From Bradysia coprophila (Eukaryota > Arthropoda > Insecta > Diptera > Sciaridae): 64,000 nt of DNA. Positions within the stretch are counted from its first letter, which is position 1. Each line of letters starts with the position of its first letter. The notes under the pieces are model-generated. The model was given only the letters and a program-made list of their open reading frames with translations, had not been told where the DNA came from and ran no database searches. This document shows positions 23,577 to 36,270 of this stretch, piece after piece. The stretch lies in NCBI RefSeq assembly GCF_014529535.1, contig NW_023503493.1, positions 11,564,001 to 11,628,000 of the forward strand, read 5' to 3'. A program made the translations under genes and the position numbers.

Positions 23577-23639
23577 CAACAAATTTTAAAACAGAAACCA
23601 TGTCACTAACTTTTCTGTACCTGTAACCTACTTCAAAAG

Positions 23640-24590
23640 ATGATCAACAAATTGAATCGAAAACCGTCGAAAACGAAAGTGATGACAAATATCGATACAG
23701 GAATTACGTTTGAGAATGACGTCATTGAAACAGTCGACGGTTACACAAACCTCGGTCACAAATTGAAACTGGGTCCAGACAATCGAGCAGCTGAATTTTG
23801 CTGTTTTATTCCTTAAATAAATGTGCCAGTCGAATGACGGAACGATTTAAATGTTTCTTCCAGCAGTTTCGTGTGCCAATCCTGTCTTCCCTCCTCAGGT
23901 CGTTCTTCCTATCTTGTCGATCCATGAATTCCCTACTCCACTTCGGTGTTTATCGCCCATTCTACGTCGTACGATGTTAGGAATTTGGCCCGCTGCGAAT
24001 TTTCTGCGTAGCGTTAAAAATGGGAGATTTGTTTGCTCTGATTGAAGGATGGTCAGTGTTAGATCTCGAACAGGAGTGTTTACACTTGCAATTACGACAA
24101 ATCAGAGTGTCTATGAATATTGCATGGAAGATCGAAGAGGCCCTGATTTGTGTAAAGTAAAATAGTTTGGTCAGAACAAATGGAGAAGTTGAAAGGGCAA
24201 CACGCCCGAAATAGTTGTTTATTCTCAATCGTTTCCCCAAAACCACAAATCGTAAGCTAGCTGGTAGCTAGCACTGTTGAAGACTCAACAGTCAGCGTTC
24301 AGAATTTTCAGACTAATATTCGAGAGCGAAATGAACGACAGTTTGAAACATAAAGTGTTCGACACGTTTTTCCCCCTAGAGCTCACCTGTGGAGCTGAAA
24401 CTCTCATATTAACGACAACGTCTGAAAACCATCTGCGAGTGACGCAAAGATACTTTGAATTCCGCTCGGAGATAAGACGACAAATCAATAGGGAATTCTA
24501 TTACATTTCTTGTATATTTCGTCGTAAAATTACTCATGTACGCGCTCTATTTTCGTGTGAACGCATTAACTTGGAAAATGCGGAATCCTG
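23640..24590. mobile_element. Scrambled non-LTR retrotransposon (LINE) fossil
   Basis: On the plus strand, 23660-23790 encodes KTKVMTN, ENDVIETVDGYTNLGHKLKL, and 24310-24450 encodes SLKHKVFDTFFPLELTCGAE, HLRVTQRYFE. Both are recognisable pieces of the C-terminal third of LINE reverse transcriptases. The intervening 23800-24000 seems to carry a 3'-end piece of a LINE frame on the minus strand (WHTKLLEETFKSF), implying an inversion or a second, opposite insertion. Stops and frameshifts throughout; inactive. Confidence 0.5.
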
Positions 24591-24694
24591 ACATATCCCT
24601 AAGCCCCAAGTGTCAGCCATTCCAAGAGAATGCGTTAATTAACTCCACTGCTATGATATTTCACGGATATTTACGGAGGTATCCATTTGATTAA

Positions 24695-24876
24695 CCTGTT
24701 ACAACGACAGCTGTAATAAACGACAAGCTCTGTCTAATGAAGTCTTATAATAACAAAAAGCGTGTTCAAAATAAATGGAGTAAAGAATTTCTGAAATCAA
24801 TCTCTGAAAATCTTTGATCAAATGAAGTAATAGATCAGATAGTAAAACTGTTAGTACGTTTACCGTCTGTGACAGG
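24695..24876 (+). mobile_element. TTAA-flanked MITE, 182 bp
   Basis: Starts CCTGTTACA and ends CCGTCTGTGACAGG, with TTAA directly on both sides (24691-24694 and 24877-24880), the signature of piggyBac-type transposition. The internal sequence matches the copy at 25850-26054. Non-coding. Confidence 0.8.
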
Positions 24877-24880
24877 TTAA

Positions 24881-25849
24881 GACAGCAGTTGATGTCATAT
24901 AATAACAAATAACTAAGATTTGTCATTTTGATATTAAAAAATTAAATGCAATTATTAGCCCAAGTACGAGGGAGACAAGATAGATTATTCTTGGGACTGG
25001 ATTCATTAGAATTATTTAAATCTATCAGAAATCGACGAATCTTCGAAGGACGATTTATTATCGCTCGATCTATTACTTCTTTTGTTCCCTTCGAGTTTCC
25101 GATACTTTATTTGTTTTAACACACATTTTGCTATAAGAAAAGACTATCCCGAGCTATTCACCTATTATTGCTGTTGTTGTCGATCACAGATGATATAAGT
25201 AGTTGAATCAACTAAGAAGAAAATATATTTATTGGCCGACTTAACACCATTAAGCGTAATGCCAATGTTATTGAATAATCTCGCTGCGTCTCTCACATAT
25301 ATAACCATTCTTCTACATTGTTACTTAAAACTCTTAACTGATAGAATAATAAAAAATAATCGATAAAGTAAAATCACTTGTTGCAAACATTTTATTAGTG
25401 CCATTTAACATCCACGAGAGATATTGTTAATCTCTCCAGATTGAAATGTGTTTCAGAAATTTTATGGTTTGATATATCAATGCGTGTGTACGGCTTAAAT
25501 GGCTTAAATGTGAGAATATGTTCTTCCCGGGTGATTGGACATAACTCTGTTTAACTGTTTCATTTATATAAGTTGGAATGGATGAAAAACTAAAAACAAT
25601 TTTATTTGAATGCAATTTATGTCATTTCTATAAATTTTTATGGTTAATTGAGATATAAATCAAGGTGTTATTAGCGGGTGTAGCAGTAAAAGCGATCCTA
25701 TATGTGCACTTTAATTTAAAAGTGCTAAGTGAAAGATAAGTAAATTTGATAAATATGTCGACGAAGAAGCTATACAGTAACCAAGGTATATCTAATGGGT
25801 TAGTCACATCGCCATATAATTGTTATAATCTGTTACTTCTTTTGTTTAA
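24881..25849. other. Gene-free spacer between two MITE copies
   Basis: No gene seen. Fragments resembling the MITE family (CGATCTATTACTTCTTTTG at about 25068, CTGTTACTTCTTTTGTTT at about 25830) suggest older insertions. Confidence 0.4.
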
Positions 25850-26054
25850 CCTGTTACAGACGGCTGTCATCTGTTATCGACAACGACAGTATTAATAAAC
25901 GACAAGCTATGACTAAAGAGGTCTTATATAGCAAAAAGCATGTTCAAAACAATTGAAGTAAAAGATTTCTGAAATCAATCTCTGAAAATCTTCGATCAAA
26001 TGAAGTAATAGATCAGATAGTAAAACTGTTATTATGCTTGCCGTCTGTGACAGG
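25850..26054 (+). mobile_element. TTAA-flanked MITE, 205 bp, best-preserved copy
   Basis: Terminal inverted repeats CCTGTTACAGACGGC and GCCGTCTGTGACAGG, flanked by TTAA at 25846-25849 and 26055-26058. The interior carries CTGTCATCTGTTATCGACAA and GATCAAATGAAGTAATAGATC, shared with the other copies. Likely mobilised in trans by a piggyBac-type transposase; none is encoded in this window. Confidence 0.85.
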
Positions 26055-26058
26055 TTAA

Positions 26059-26830
26059 CGCATCGTCTGATGACAGCAAAGAAGCAGGTTCTTAATGATA
26101 TGTTACGTCCTTACTTGTAAGATTGTTGTTTTGGCGAGTGAAGTAATCACACAAGCTACTTGTAACTCTTTCTATCACATTTTCAACCATATCCTACGTC
26201 TCTTTCGCACGCGTGATATCCTGGTACATGCGATACCTGTAATAATATTGAATAATATTCAAAACGTGGCCTACAGAGATGCCCTTGTTTGGATATATTT
26301 ATTCCCTTGTTTGATAAGTCAAAGAACTTACGTTAGAAAATACGTCTTACGTTCATTGCTACGTTCACTACTGTGATCGATTTTGTGAAATGAATGAAAT
26401 GTTAGCAAAAAACGGAAAATACATAAATGCCTGCAACGATTGATGGAACGATAACAGAAGTAATTCTGAACCGATTTTCAAAAATTAGGTTTAATCGACG
26501 AGGTCATGAGTAGATGGGCAAAATCGACCTAATGATCTAGAAGTAATCCGAAAATGAAGTTGTTTCTGTTTTTTTTTGATGACACGACAACTGGAGAAAC
26601 CCAGAACCAGTTTTAAAACTTTCGGTTTTAATCGACGATGAATAACATTTTGGGGTCAGTTTTGTAACTGGATAATATCGAACTAATGATCGCGGGGAAC
26701 CATCACACGAGAATTCCAATTAAATGCCGCGAAAAATGGAACTTAAGACAAGCAGGTTGACTAAACGTATTGCGATGTAATCTGGTATGCCTTTTGTTCA
26801 AAGAAATTTCTAGTGCTAGGTGCAAAGTCT
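26059..26830. other. Gene-free stretch
   Basis: No supportable feature seen. Confidence 0.4.
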
Positions 26831-27006
26831 TTTACGTGTTACGGCATGTTTCCTTTTCATTTACATTGCCTAATCACATAAAGCATTGTACTTACGAGGT
26901 TCCAAGTTGTCATTTGACAAATGGGGAATACAGGCCTCCCCTTCGGGTCGGGCTGTAAAAAACTTATCAAATACACAACTTGGAACCTCGGAAGTAATAT
27001 ACTATT
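26831..27006 (+). mobile_element. Hairpin-bearing repeat, copy 3
   Basis: Same ends as 8539-8718 (TTTACGTGTTACGGC; GGAAGTAATATACTATTA). The hairpin spans 26896-26989 and has lost a few bases near the tip. Full-length in other respects. Confidence 0.8.
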
Positions 27007-30000
27007 ACTTCATTGATTTTAGAAGACATTTTTCTAAAGACAATATTAACCAGGCCTCATCATCTAAAACTTTGATTTGCATACTCGCTGCGCTCGTGCT
27101 ACAACAAGTGAATTCGCCAGAAATAATATCGTTCATAACAGACACGTAAATAACTGTAGGTGATATTTAACGTCGAAATAAGACTGAACGTCCTATTTCA
27201 GACCGACAACAAACAACGAAAATTGAAAAGATCAGCTAAATTTCCGACTTATTGAAACCTCGATTGAAACCACTTATACCAGAAAATAAAAGAGTTAAAG
27301 AAATCAATAATTTACGATTATTGACCTTGCGCTTAAAATCTCACTAACGACATCATCATCATTGGTGGTATTTTTTTCACCGAAATTTATGTCATTTTTA
27401 TGATTTTAAATCACACCAGTATCTTCATTTCGGAAAATATTTTATTGGATTTATGACAATTGGAGAATTTATAACTTAAAATACAACAATAATGATTCTC
27501 CCATTTATTTTGATTTTTTTTCTCGATATTTATTTCGAAAAGAAAAGACAACCAGATACGGTTACAACACGGTGCTTGAAAATGTTTCTATTTTGTGGTC
27601 TTATCTAAATTATGGTCAATTTTATTGTTGCTGGCTGGCGATCCCATTTTAATGAATATCACTCGGAATATCACCACTATAAACACGATCGTTTGTAGAC
27701 GAAATTTCCATTTTATTCAATTTCAGTTAAATTTTTCAACAATTTTTTCTTTGTTACGACAAAAGAAGAGCCCACCCGAACGTAGAATAACTCTGTATAA
27801 AGCAAACATTTATTCAAATCGCTTCATTCCTGCTTGTGAAACGGAAATTTATTGAAGAAATTTAATACTTTGGGAATTTCAACAATAATTCTAAAATACG
27901 GTCATGAGCAGCATCGGTTATAATTTATTGTTAATATTTGTTAATTACTTGGACCACTATACCATACTTAGCATAACACATTTTCGGAAATAGCGACATA
28001 AAATAAAAAATGTGGCGTATGTTCCTGGCCATTTTATAGGACTATAGTATCACTTAAGTCTGTGTTATTAGACATTGGGTGGAAAAGTCGAAAAAATATT
28101 TTATTGCCTGCCCCATGCGAAAGTTGACAATTGTATGGCAGTTTGGCCACTGTGAAAATATACCTTGAAAGAGTATTCTTGGTTCATTTCACGATAAGCA
28201 ACTTTTGCAATTGGAAGGCAATAAACCATAAAAACATTGGATGCTGCGACGTAATTCATTAATTTGGAAACAACCTTATGATACTCGGAAAACCATTCGT
28301 ATGTCTTTGAGCAACTTAATCTGTAGCTGTTTTTCAATATGTGCAGTGGTGTGCCTCTACACTTGTCGAAAGGATAATAAATTACTTTCGCACTCGCTTT
28401 CGCTTACATGCCGAAAGCTAAAATGCGAAAAATCAAATTTTCGTATTTTACCGCTGACAGCTCTTGCTTGAAACATGTCACTTTGTTCCTTAGGAGTGAC
28501 ATGATGCATTATGAAATAGTTAATAACACAACCAGGGTGGAAGTTATTAGCTGGGTTCCCAGAACGTTGTGAGAATGAAATCTGTTTTGGCAAGCGAAAA
28601 AGTTGTAAAAGTTAGATTTTGATTCTGAACGAATGAATTGTAGGAGCTGCAGGAAATGTCAGTATTTGCCTCCAATCACAAATGTCTTCAAAATATTGTT
28701 AAATTTAATGTGATTTATAGGCAAATATTGATATTTCCCGCGACTCTCAGAAACTATCACATTAAACATGTGGAGAGAAGCTACACTTTAAGCACGAAAA
28801 ACTGTTTTTTGCTTATGGTAACCACATTGTCGATAAATTAGACTGTGAGTGTCAAAATCTATACCAACACCAACTATTATTTCACGCTCTTTCACGCACT
28901 TTTATTGGAATGAATTACGTTTGCGTCGATTGCGTCTAAATTTTATTTTAATTTTTTTCCCTACTTTTACTAGTACTGCAAAACTCGACTTTGTGCAACA
29001 CGATGATCAACATACAGTAATGCTACGCAAGCAACGCCATCTGTTATCGTTTTTCTAATTCTCGAAAAAATTAGCTAGGTAGGGTGGACGCTCCAGTCTC
29101 CAGATATGTAGTAGAAGTCGGACAACTATTGCTCATTCATAAACTTTGTTAGGTCTTTCCTTGGCTTACCAAAAATGACTTTAAGGATGAAACATTTAAA
29201 GCAATCCTATCCTATCCTATACTACCAACGCTTATAATGCCTCTTCGAGCCTTGGATTACAAAAAAAACGTCTCTAGACATTACTAATTGTCTGTAAGTG
29301 GCTAGTGATGCTCCGTAATCGTTGGGAAACAGAGTACCAACCAACCCGTGGGTATATTGCACGCTTTTATTATCGGCTAAAAGTGTAAAGAATAAATTTT
29401 GATCTACCCACCAACAAAAAATTCCAAGAAATCCAAGTCTACCCGAGCGCATACACGCACAGTCATTCTTTCTTATGATTTTTTAATATTTCAATAAATG
29501 ATTGGAGCACAAAAACCAGCAAAAGTACACTCTATAGGTAATATTTAAACGCCAACAACGCAACCATGTTAACATACAAGTTGTTCATTTCTGAAATGTT
29601 ACCGAACAATATTTCATTACCGATTGATGTTATCACTGAGGTTGGATACCACACCAAGAACAAAATATGTGTAGCGAATATATTGAGGTCTGTATATTGA
29701 TGTGTATCGCGCTAGTAAATCTCCGAACGAAAATAACTGGTAAATCACTTAAAGTTACATTTAAAAGTGCAAAATGATCGATTGCCTTACACAGTAAGAA
29801 TTGTATCAAAAAATTGAATGGAAATGTTAATCTCAAATGCAATTGAAATAAAAGTTTTCATAAACCGAATCATGTTCAGTGATCGAATGCAGGTGAATTA
29901 TACTATGTAGAGTGAGTGAATTTACCAGCCATAGATCTAAGAGTTATAAATCCAGTAGAAAATCATACAGATTCGGTTTGGATTTTTTTTTTCTTCTCTC

Positions 30001-30659
30001 CTTCTGTTGTTGAATACATGGTTGCGTGTTTAGTTGTATTTAATATCGCCCACCGCATGTCATTTATGAATGACTAGTTTCGAATTATTATTTTATAACT
30101 CACCGTATTAATATACCGATGTGTGTTGTATACATATGATCGATGCAAAGAAAAATTCGATGAGGAATTGCTTCACATTAAAAAAGGTGTTATTAAGTGA
30201 TTAGCTTAGCTACTGGTTAGCGAAATGAAGAGAGAGAAGAAAAAAAAACGAGAGTATTACATATTCAGTTCGTTGGTAACGTACAAATGAATTATGAGTC
30301 TTAATTTGACTGTTGTTGGACGATAAATCTGCACCGTAAAATATATATTTCGTTAAAAGAATATCATTTTGTGCTGATTTTTCCATTTAATAAATTTATG
30401 CTCTGCAACCAGATATTTTATAAATGATTACCCGTACCACACAACCAAATGCATAAAAAAGAGGCAAAGGTAAATTGTCACCTTAATCGGTCACACACCA
30501 CTCACTTTTCCTTTCAAAAAAGTGTCTTTAACACCTTGATTTTAAATTTTTTTAAAAAAATTCCCAATTTTGGTGCAAAAATTTACGTTGAAATAAATAA
30601 AATCGTTAGTCGATACATTACAGTACAAGGGGTGTAAAGAGGACATTACGGTCGTGTTG
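27007..30659. other. Long gene-free stretch
   Basis: No gene supported on either strand. A short CCTAT tandem run lies at about 29203-29222. Copies of a minor dispersed repeat are at about 28095-28210 (see 8928-9000). Confidence 0.45.
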
Positions 30660-30795
30660 AGGTTACAAACAATGTCATCTGTTATCGATAATGACTTCAA
30701 AAATAAACCTGAAACTGTGACTAATTTTTGTCTGAGATCAAATAAAGTAATAGATTCGTTAGTAGTACAGTTGATATGCTTGCGTCTGCGAAAGG
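30660..30795 (+). mobile_element. Diverged copy of the TTAA-flanked MITE family
   Basis: Contains GTCATCTGTTATCGATAATGA, AGATCAAATAAAGTAATAGATTC and GTCTGCGAAAGG followed by TTAA at 30796-30799. The left TTAA is lost. Confidence 0.6.
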
Positions 30796-31199
30796 TTAAG
30801 AAGCATTTTCTTCAAACGATGCTTTTGACCAAAGATATCATACACACACCGACACACGCTGGTCATTTGTTAATACGTTTCAATAATCATTTTCGACAGA
30901 ATAATGATATTTTTTGATGATAAGGCTTGATTTCCACTTACCAAAAAAGTACACCGTGTGAGAGACAAAATTGATTTTTTTCAATTTTTGCTTTATTTAC
31001 TTGACAGTTTCCTCTTTCAGTACTTCTGTTGACTAGCAACCCATTCTTAACCCTTTTTTATAAGATCATAACAATGTGAAAATAGATAAGTTATCCCTTC
31101 ACCGACAGTTGTGTCATCTGTTATCGACAGTGACGCGACTAATATGCGATTCTGTGCATCAAAGAGTCGAAAATAATTATGCATGAGTGATATGCTCTG

Positions 31200-31349
31200 C
31201 TCAATGACTTAGTGGTTACTCGTCTACTTACTTCTACTCGATTGAGTTGCAAGGGCGAGAGTTCAAAACCCATTGTCAATACAACTTGTAATCAATACAA
31301 AGATAATTTTATCGGTTTAACATTCAAGTATGGGGTAGTTGCGTGTAGA
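31200..31349 (+). mobile_element. Strongly diverged SINE copy (head and middle)
   Basis: CAATGACTTAGTGGTTACT resembles the SINE A-box region, GAGAGTTCAAAACCC a decayed B box, and ATGGGGTAGTTGCG the body block GGGTAGTTGCG. Old and incomplete. Confidence 0.45.
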
Positions 31350-31660
31350 TCTTTGAAAGTTTGCGAAATTAGTAAAATAATGATCCGCCCATAGGTTCCT
31401 TCCAAGCAACGGTTAAGCCGAACAAAATAAGCCGAAGTCATCCAAAGTACCATAGCCACAACTTATTTTTCTCTGTTATTTTGACAATTGCATTGTTAAT
31501 AGTGTTGAGGTTATGGCTCTATGGATTACGGTTTGACATTTCATTTCACCTTGGAAGAAACCTATAACAATGACTGATTGAACAAGACGACAATTATTTT
31601 CTTTAGACGTGCTTAACGTTTGGATTGATTCTGGCACAAGTATTGTAATTTGATATTTAG

Positions 31661-31835
31661 GGATCGTTCATAAATGTCGTCACGTTTCATCTGTGCTGTA
31701 ACTGTCATTGTCACTGTTTTTGAACTACACGCCATAAAAGCAACTATTGAATTATATAAATTCATACTTGTCGAGTTTTTAGTGTTTTTAATCTGATGAC
31801 AGCACTGAAAAAACGTGACGTCATTTATGAACGTT
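31661..31835. mobile_element. Short inverted-repeat MITE, about 175 bp
   Basis: GGATCGTTCATAAATGTCGTCACGTTT at the left mirrors AAACGTGACGTCATTTATGAACG at the right. Non-coding interior; target duplication not clear. Confidence 0.65.
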
Positions 31836-32947
31836 AGTAATACAGTATGTATATCGAATGAAAGTCCATACAAAGTTTATTAATGTAAATGTCTCATGAC
31901 ATGAGATGTATATAATATGCGTATTATATCCCCGGATAGTGACATTCGAATGTATATTTAAGTGTACATATAACAGAGAGAGATAAACAGGTATTATTAA
32001 TGTGTCGGACGTCGTCGGTCAGAAATTTGGATTATACTTAAAATTGAAAGAACGACGACAATTTATTTTCGGTGCAAATGTAATCCACAATGTTATTAAT
32101 TAAATGAATATGATATCGGGGAAGGTGCGTTGAATGTAATATAAAATTGTATTTGATTCATATGCAAAGTTGTCTGCAACATAACTTTATAAAGCATTTT
32201 TGCTGAAAAAAATAATTTACTTTTGATTCGCTTAAAATGTATATTATATCGGCGCCAGCCTAATAAACCGTATTAATATCCCGAACCACACACGCAAAAT
32301 ATATGCTGTCTTTAATGATAAAGAAAAGGAAAAAAATTATTGGCTCTTTTTTGCTGTCAGTTTTTTGAAATGTTATGGAACAATTCGTTAGAGCCGTTCA
32401 CAATCAACAAATAAAAATAAATTTAACTAAAAAAAACAACAAAAATTGTTATACTGTCGACATTGGATATGTTGTGTGTAGGACTTTTTTAATTCACATT
32501 CATTTGATTATAATGTTCTCATTCACCACGACAACAAGTCATTTGATTTTATTTTAAACAAAAAATTTTATGAATTTATTTGTATACGGCTAGTGTGCGT
32601 TTACTTTATGCACGAAATTGTAGGCTGAATTTTATAAATTTATTATAACAAGGTGCAACCGATATCCAGTCGCATTATAAATGTTTCGGTGAGAGTGGGT
32701 CGATTCGGTTAAAAAATGATTTTATGCAGAGAATATATATCTGGTAATATTAATGTTAACTTTCCAATCAGTTTTATCCATGTCAAGTTCACCACTCAAA
32801 TTATGTTATACCATTAGGAAGTGAACGAACGAACATTTCTGCACACTTCAAATGAGACAAAATACTTTTCAATTGTTTCCACTTCAGGGTGCAATTACAT
32901 TGTCAATTCTGGTTTTTGGTCTATTATACCACAAGCCCTAAATTACC
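31836..32947. other. Gene-free stretch
   Basis: No supportable feature seen. Confidence 0.4.
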
Positions 32948-32955
32948 CTTAATTC

Positions 32956-33404
32956 CGAGGGGTGAGTCACTTCCATTTAATCCATTTAATCCAATTTTTT
33001 TTTACCGAAATAATTAGGCCACCAACCTAAAAAATTTGTAAACTAATTACGAAAATTAGATTCGCACGATCCCCAGGGCGTTTAAGTACTCGTGAGACAT
33101 AGACATTTTTTTTTGGTAAAAATGGTATTAAATTTATTTAATCCATTTAATCCATTTTACACCAAAAACTTCTAAAAGTGGAATTTTATGCTTTTTAACG
33201 TTCTAGTAAATATGACTTGTAGTACGTGGTTCGATCAAAATCAACCATTTTTAAGACTTTTAAAGTATTTGGTAAAATGAACTTTTTTCCTATTTATTCC
33301 ATTTAATCCAATTTTTATTCCATTTAATCCATTAAATCCATTTAATCCATTAAATCCATTTAATACCATTTAATCCATTTAATCTAAAAGTGACTCACCC
33401 CTCG
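32956..33404. mobile_element. hAT-like non-autonomous element, 449 bp, 8-bp target duplication
   Basis: Terminal inverted repeats CGAGGGGTGAGTCACTT / AAGTGACTCACCCCTCG are exact over 17 bp. CTTAATTC stands on both sides (32948-32955 and 33405-33412), an 8-bp duplication typical of hAT. The interior is dominated by ATTTAATCC-type tandem repeats near both ends, presumably subterminal transposase-binding or slippage-derived repeats. No coding capacity. Confidence 0.85.
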
Positions 33405-33412
33405 CTTAATTC

Positions 33413-34063
33413 ATACAAAAATCAAAATACTATTCGTCCGTTTTTCTATAATATGTTTTCATGTGTGCGGTGCGAATAACCTTATTTTGTACACTTCGAA
33501 TGCCTTGACAGAATGGGATTTTTTTGCCGCTTTGTCTGATGACAATTGAGGTGAGATAATATCTATTTCCTCACCTATTTCTCCATAGAGAAAATAGAGA
33601 AATTTTCTCACCTGAATCGTTATTCACACTTCGGGCACATGAAAAATGTTCATCTAATTATTTGTTCCTATGTTCTTAGCAATCCCAAACACTTCCTGCC
33701 TTCGATCTCCTTGATTTTCGAATCCGAAAAATTTCAAGAAAATCGAGAAAATTCAAGAATATATGAAAATGTAAGTTGCTTCCCCGAATTAACCAGAGCC
33801 GTTTTTGCTCACTGAAATTTTACTTACCGCTTTTATTACAAGCACCCAAAACTTCGATAGTTTGTAAAAATAATTTTTATTTGCATCCGAAAATTTAACA
33901 GTATAACAGATACTGAAATGTGCTGCTCCACAATCCTCTGCCATTTTTTTTATACGAGGCGGTAACAACTGTAATAATGACAAAACTACAATTTTCACTT
34001 AAATATAAAATTGTCAAAATATTAAAGATGTTAATGAGCAGCCACTGTATTGCTTACCATATT
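33413..34063. other. Spacer downstream of Gr A
   Basis: No gene seen. The block around 33868-33915 (TTTTTATTTGCATCCGAAAAT) resembles 36778-36800 upstream of Gr A, consistent with an ancient tandem duplication of spacer along with the receptor. Confidence 0.4.
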
Positions 34064-36270
34064 TCAAACTGCTTCTGCAAAAACTTCCTTCAGAGTCTTA
34101 CAACTCGCACATTCCAGTTGGAATTGAATTAAAATAGTCAAAAAGGACACTATTGTTGCAGTCATCTGTAAAATACAGAAGTCATATCAATGCAAACTGT
34201 TCAGTACATGAACATTTCAAAACTAACCGACAAAAACATGGACTTTTCCAGTTCAAGTAGCCCCAGAACCAAGAGACATGGCCTTTTGTTTCTTATTGCA
34301 ATGTGAAGACGATCAACCTAATATTGAAAATGGAGGATTCTAAACTTTAATTTACCGTCTACGACTACATGTCTTCACTTACAGCGTCACGAAGTTTCCC
34401 ATCGATATTTTCCATCACTGCATATTCAAAGCAAATCTGAAAAGTCCTTCCGATCTGTGAATTATATATACTAATAATATGCAGAGCTTGGAGATTGTGG
34501 CGGTCTATTTATTATTATTTATAGCTAAAACAATTTTAGTAGAGTGATCGGTCCAGTCGGTCTATTAATTCAGAGAAATAACATGGCAAATCTCAAGGTA
34601 GATATATAATGGGGAGGTGATGGCATAATAACTGAATCAGATCTTCGGTGACACGGGTGACACAAAAGTCGATACGAACGCCATCGCTTTGATAAAAAAA
34701 ATATACATAGAGTCTCGGACCATCTGCTTTAATAAAGTCACATTATTTTGAAAAGCGCAAGTAAATCGTAGTCAACGGTTGAAATAACCAATTTAATACT
34801 TTCAAATATTGTTGAGGACTATCTAAATTTGATTTCATAATTAAAATAACACTATCTACATTACCAACTTTTTCTAATTTCAAAGAATTTTTTCAGAATT
34901 TTCAGAATTTTTTCGGAATTTTGAGAACTTTTTCGGAATTTTTCAGAATTTTCGGAATTTTTCAGAATTTTCGGAATTTTTCAGAATTTTCGGAATTTTT
35001 CAGAATTTTCGGAATTTTTCAGAATTTTCAGAATTTTTTCAGAATTTTCAGAATTTTTTCGGAATTTCCGGAATTTCGGAATTAAAATTTCCTATAATAA
35101 GCCCTGATGTCAACCATGAAAAAATGTCGTTAGCATCGAAATAATATGCTGCACGTTTGAATAACATTGCCTCCCCAGCTATTTCTACTTTGGAAAATCC
35201 TAGGTGATTCACATGTTTCATAATGTTTCTCCGGCTTAGTGATCCAGTAAATTACCTCTTTTTTAATAGAATGAGCACCCGTTAATATGAAATATAATTC
35301 CGATGCGTTAACGGCTATGGTTGAAATCGTATCTGCGATATCATTGATGGTCTCTTTAAATGTCTGCGTCAAAAATGGCTTTCGATATATGAGATCAAAG
35401 CTGATGAAGAGCTTTAACCATTTACACGTGAATCAAAAATAAAATCATTTTCTTAATCAGCAATGACTTATGACTTACCTCCGACAAAGTGAAAGCCGTC
35501 GACACAGCTAGTGCTATCAATATATGAATTCCGTAGATGTGGTACAATTTATTCGTAATCGAAGTGAATTTGCCGAAGAAAATACCGAAACGTTCTAAAT
35601 CGAAAATTGCCGTATTGATTGAAATTGCTGTCCCATCCACGTTCTGGCCGTTTTTCATCGACGAAACGCATATTTCGAAATTATTGTTCAATATTCGCAG
35701 AAATCGTGCACATGTGACTAGACCGCCATAGACGAAGGTCGACGAAACTATTGCAACATTAAAATTGTTGTACATGGCTACAAACCAAATTACGTTGTTC
35801 ACATCGTTGTCAGGTTGATAGACGGATATAACAAATGTTGCCGACATGATAATGAATTGAACGAAAAAAGAAACAAATCTTATGGTGTACTGGCTGGTTA
35901 ATGTGTCATCGAAAAATGACTGAGACGTCGCTGTAACGTCTTTAAATGAAATCGAATCATTGATTAACTGAATGATGTCTTTGTGATACAACACATTTAA
36001 CGCAAAAATCATCAATGTTTTGAAAACCTGAGCACCAATTTCCATCTTTACCACAACCACTCTCATGTTTTCATTGGAGAATTGTGACAATACAACGAAT
36101 ATAGTTATGGTGGCGATAATTGTAACTGCCTGAAGAAAGGCTCCAAAGATGACAAAATAATAAAACGATCCATTCGTCTTTTCCACAATTCCTCGTTGTG
36201 AATTAATCCGAAACGGAACTAGTCCGTTCAATTTGAGTATGTAGTACAGCACTTTTATATTCGGTTTCAT
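34064..36270 (-). CDS. Gustatory receptor A, 403 aa, five exons, intact
   Basis: Exons (minus): 36270-35479, 35411-35256, 34454-34383, 34317-34228, 34165-34064. Every junction is GT-AG and phase 0, and lengths 264+52+24+30+33 codons add to 403 aa. It begins MKPNIKVLYYILKLNGLVPF, like B and C, with repeated hydrophobic segments through exons 1-2 and the C-terminal segment SFLTILIQF followed by a Cys-containing tail. QF at the end of the last membrane helix, plus clustered phase-0 introns near the C-terminus, is the hallmark of insect gustatory receptors (7tm_7 superfamily). Such proteins form ligand-gated cation channels in taste or internal sensory neurons, with N-terminus inside the cell. 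The canonical TY before the last helix reads SF here. Ligand cannot be deduced. Intron 2 is 801 nt and holds an expanded simple repeat. Confidence 0.88.
34882..35090 (-). repeat. Simple tandem repeat inside Gr A intron 2
   Basis: Repeats of TTTTCAGAATTTTCGGAAT-type units, about 19 bp with variants of 11-13 bp, fill roughly 200 bp. The same intron in Gr B is only 66 nt, so the expansion is specific to A. Confidence 0.85.
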
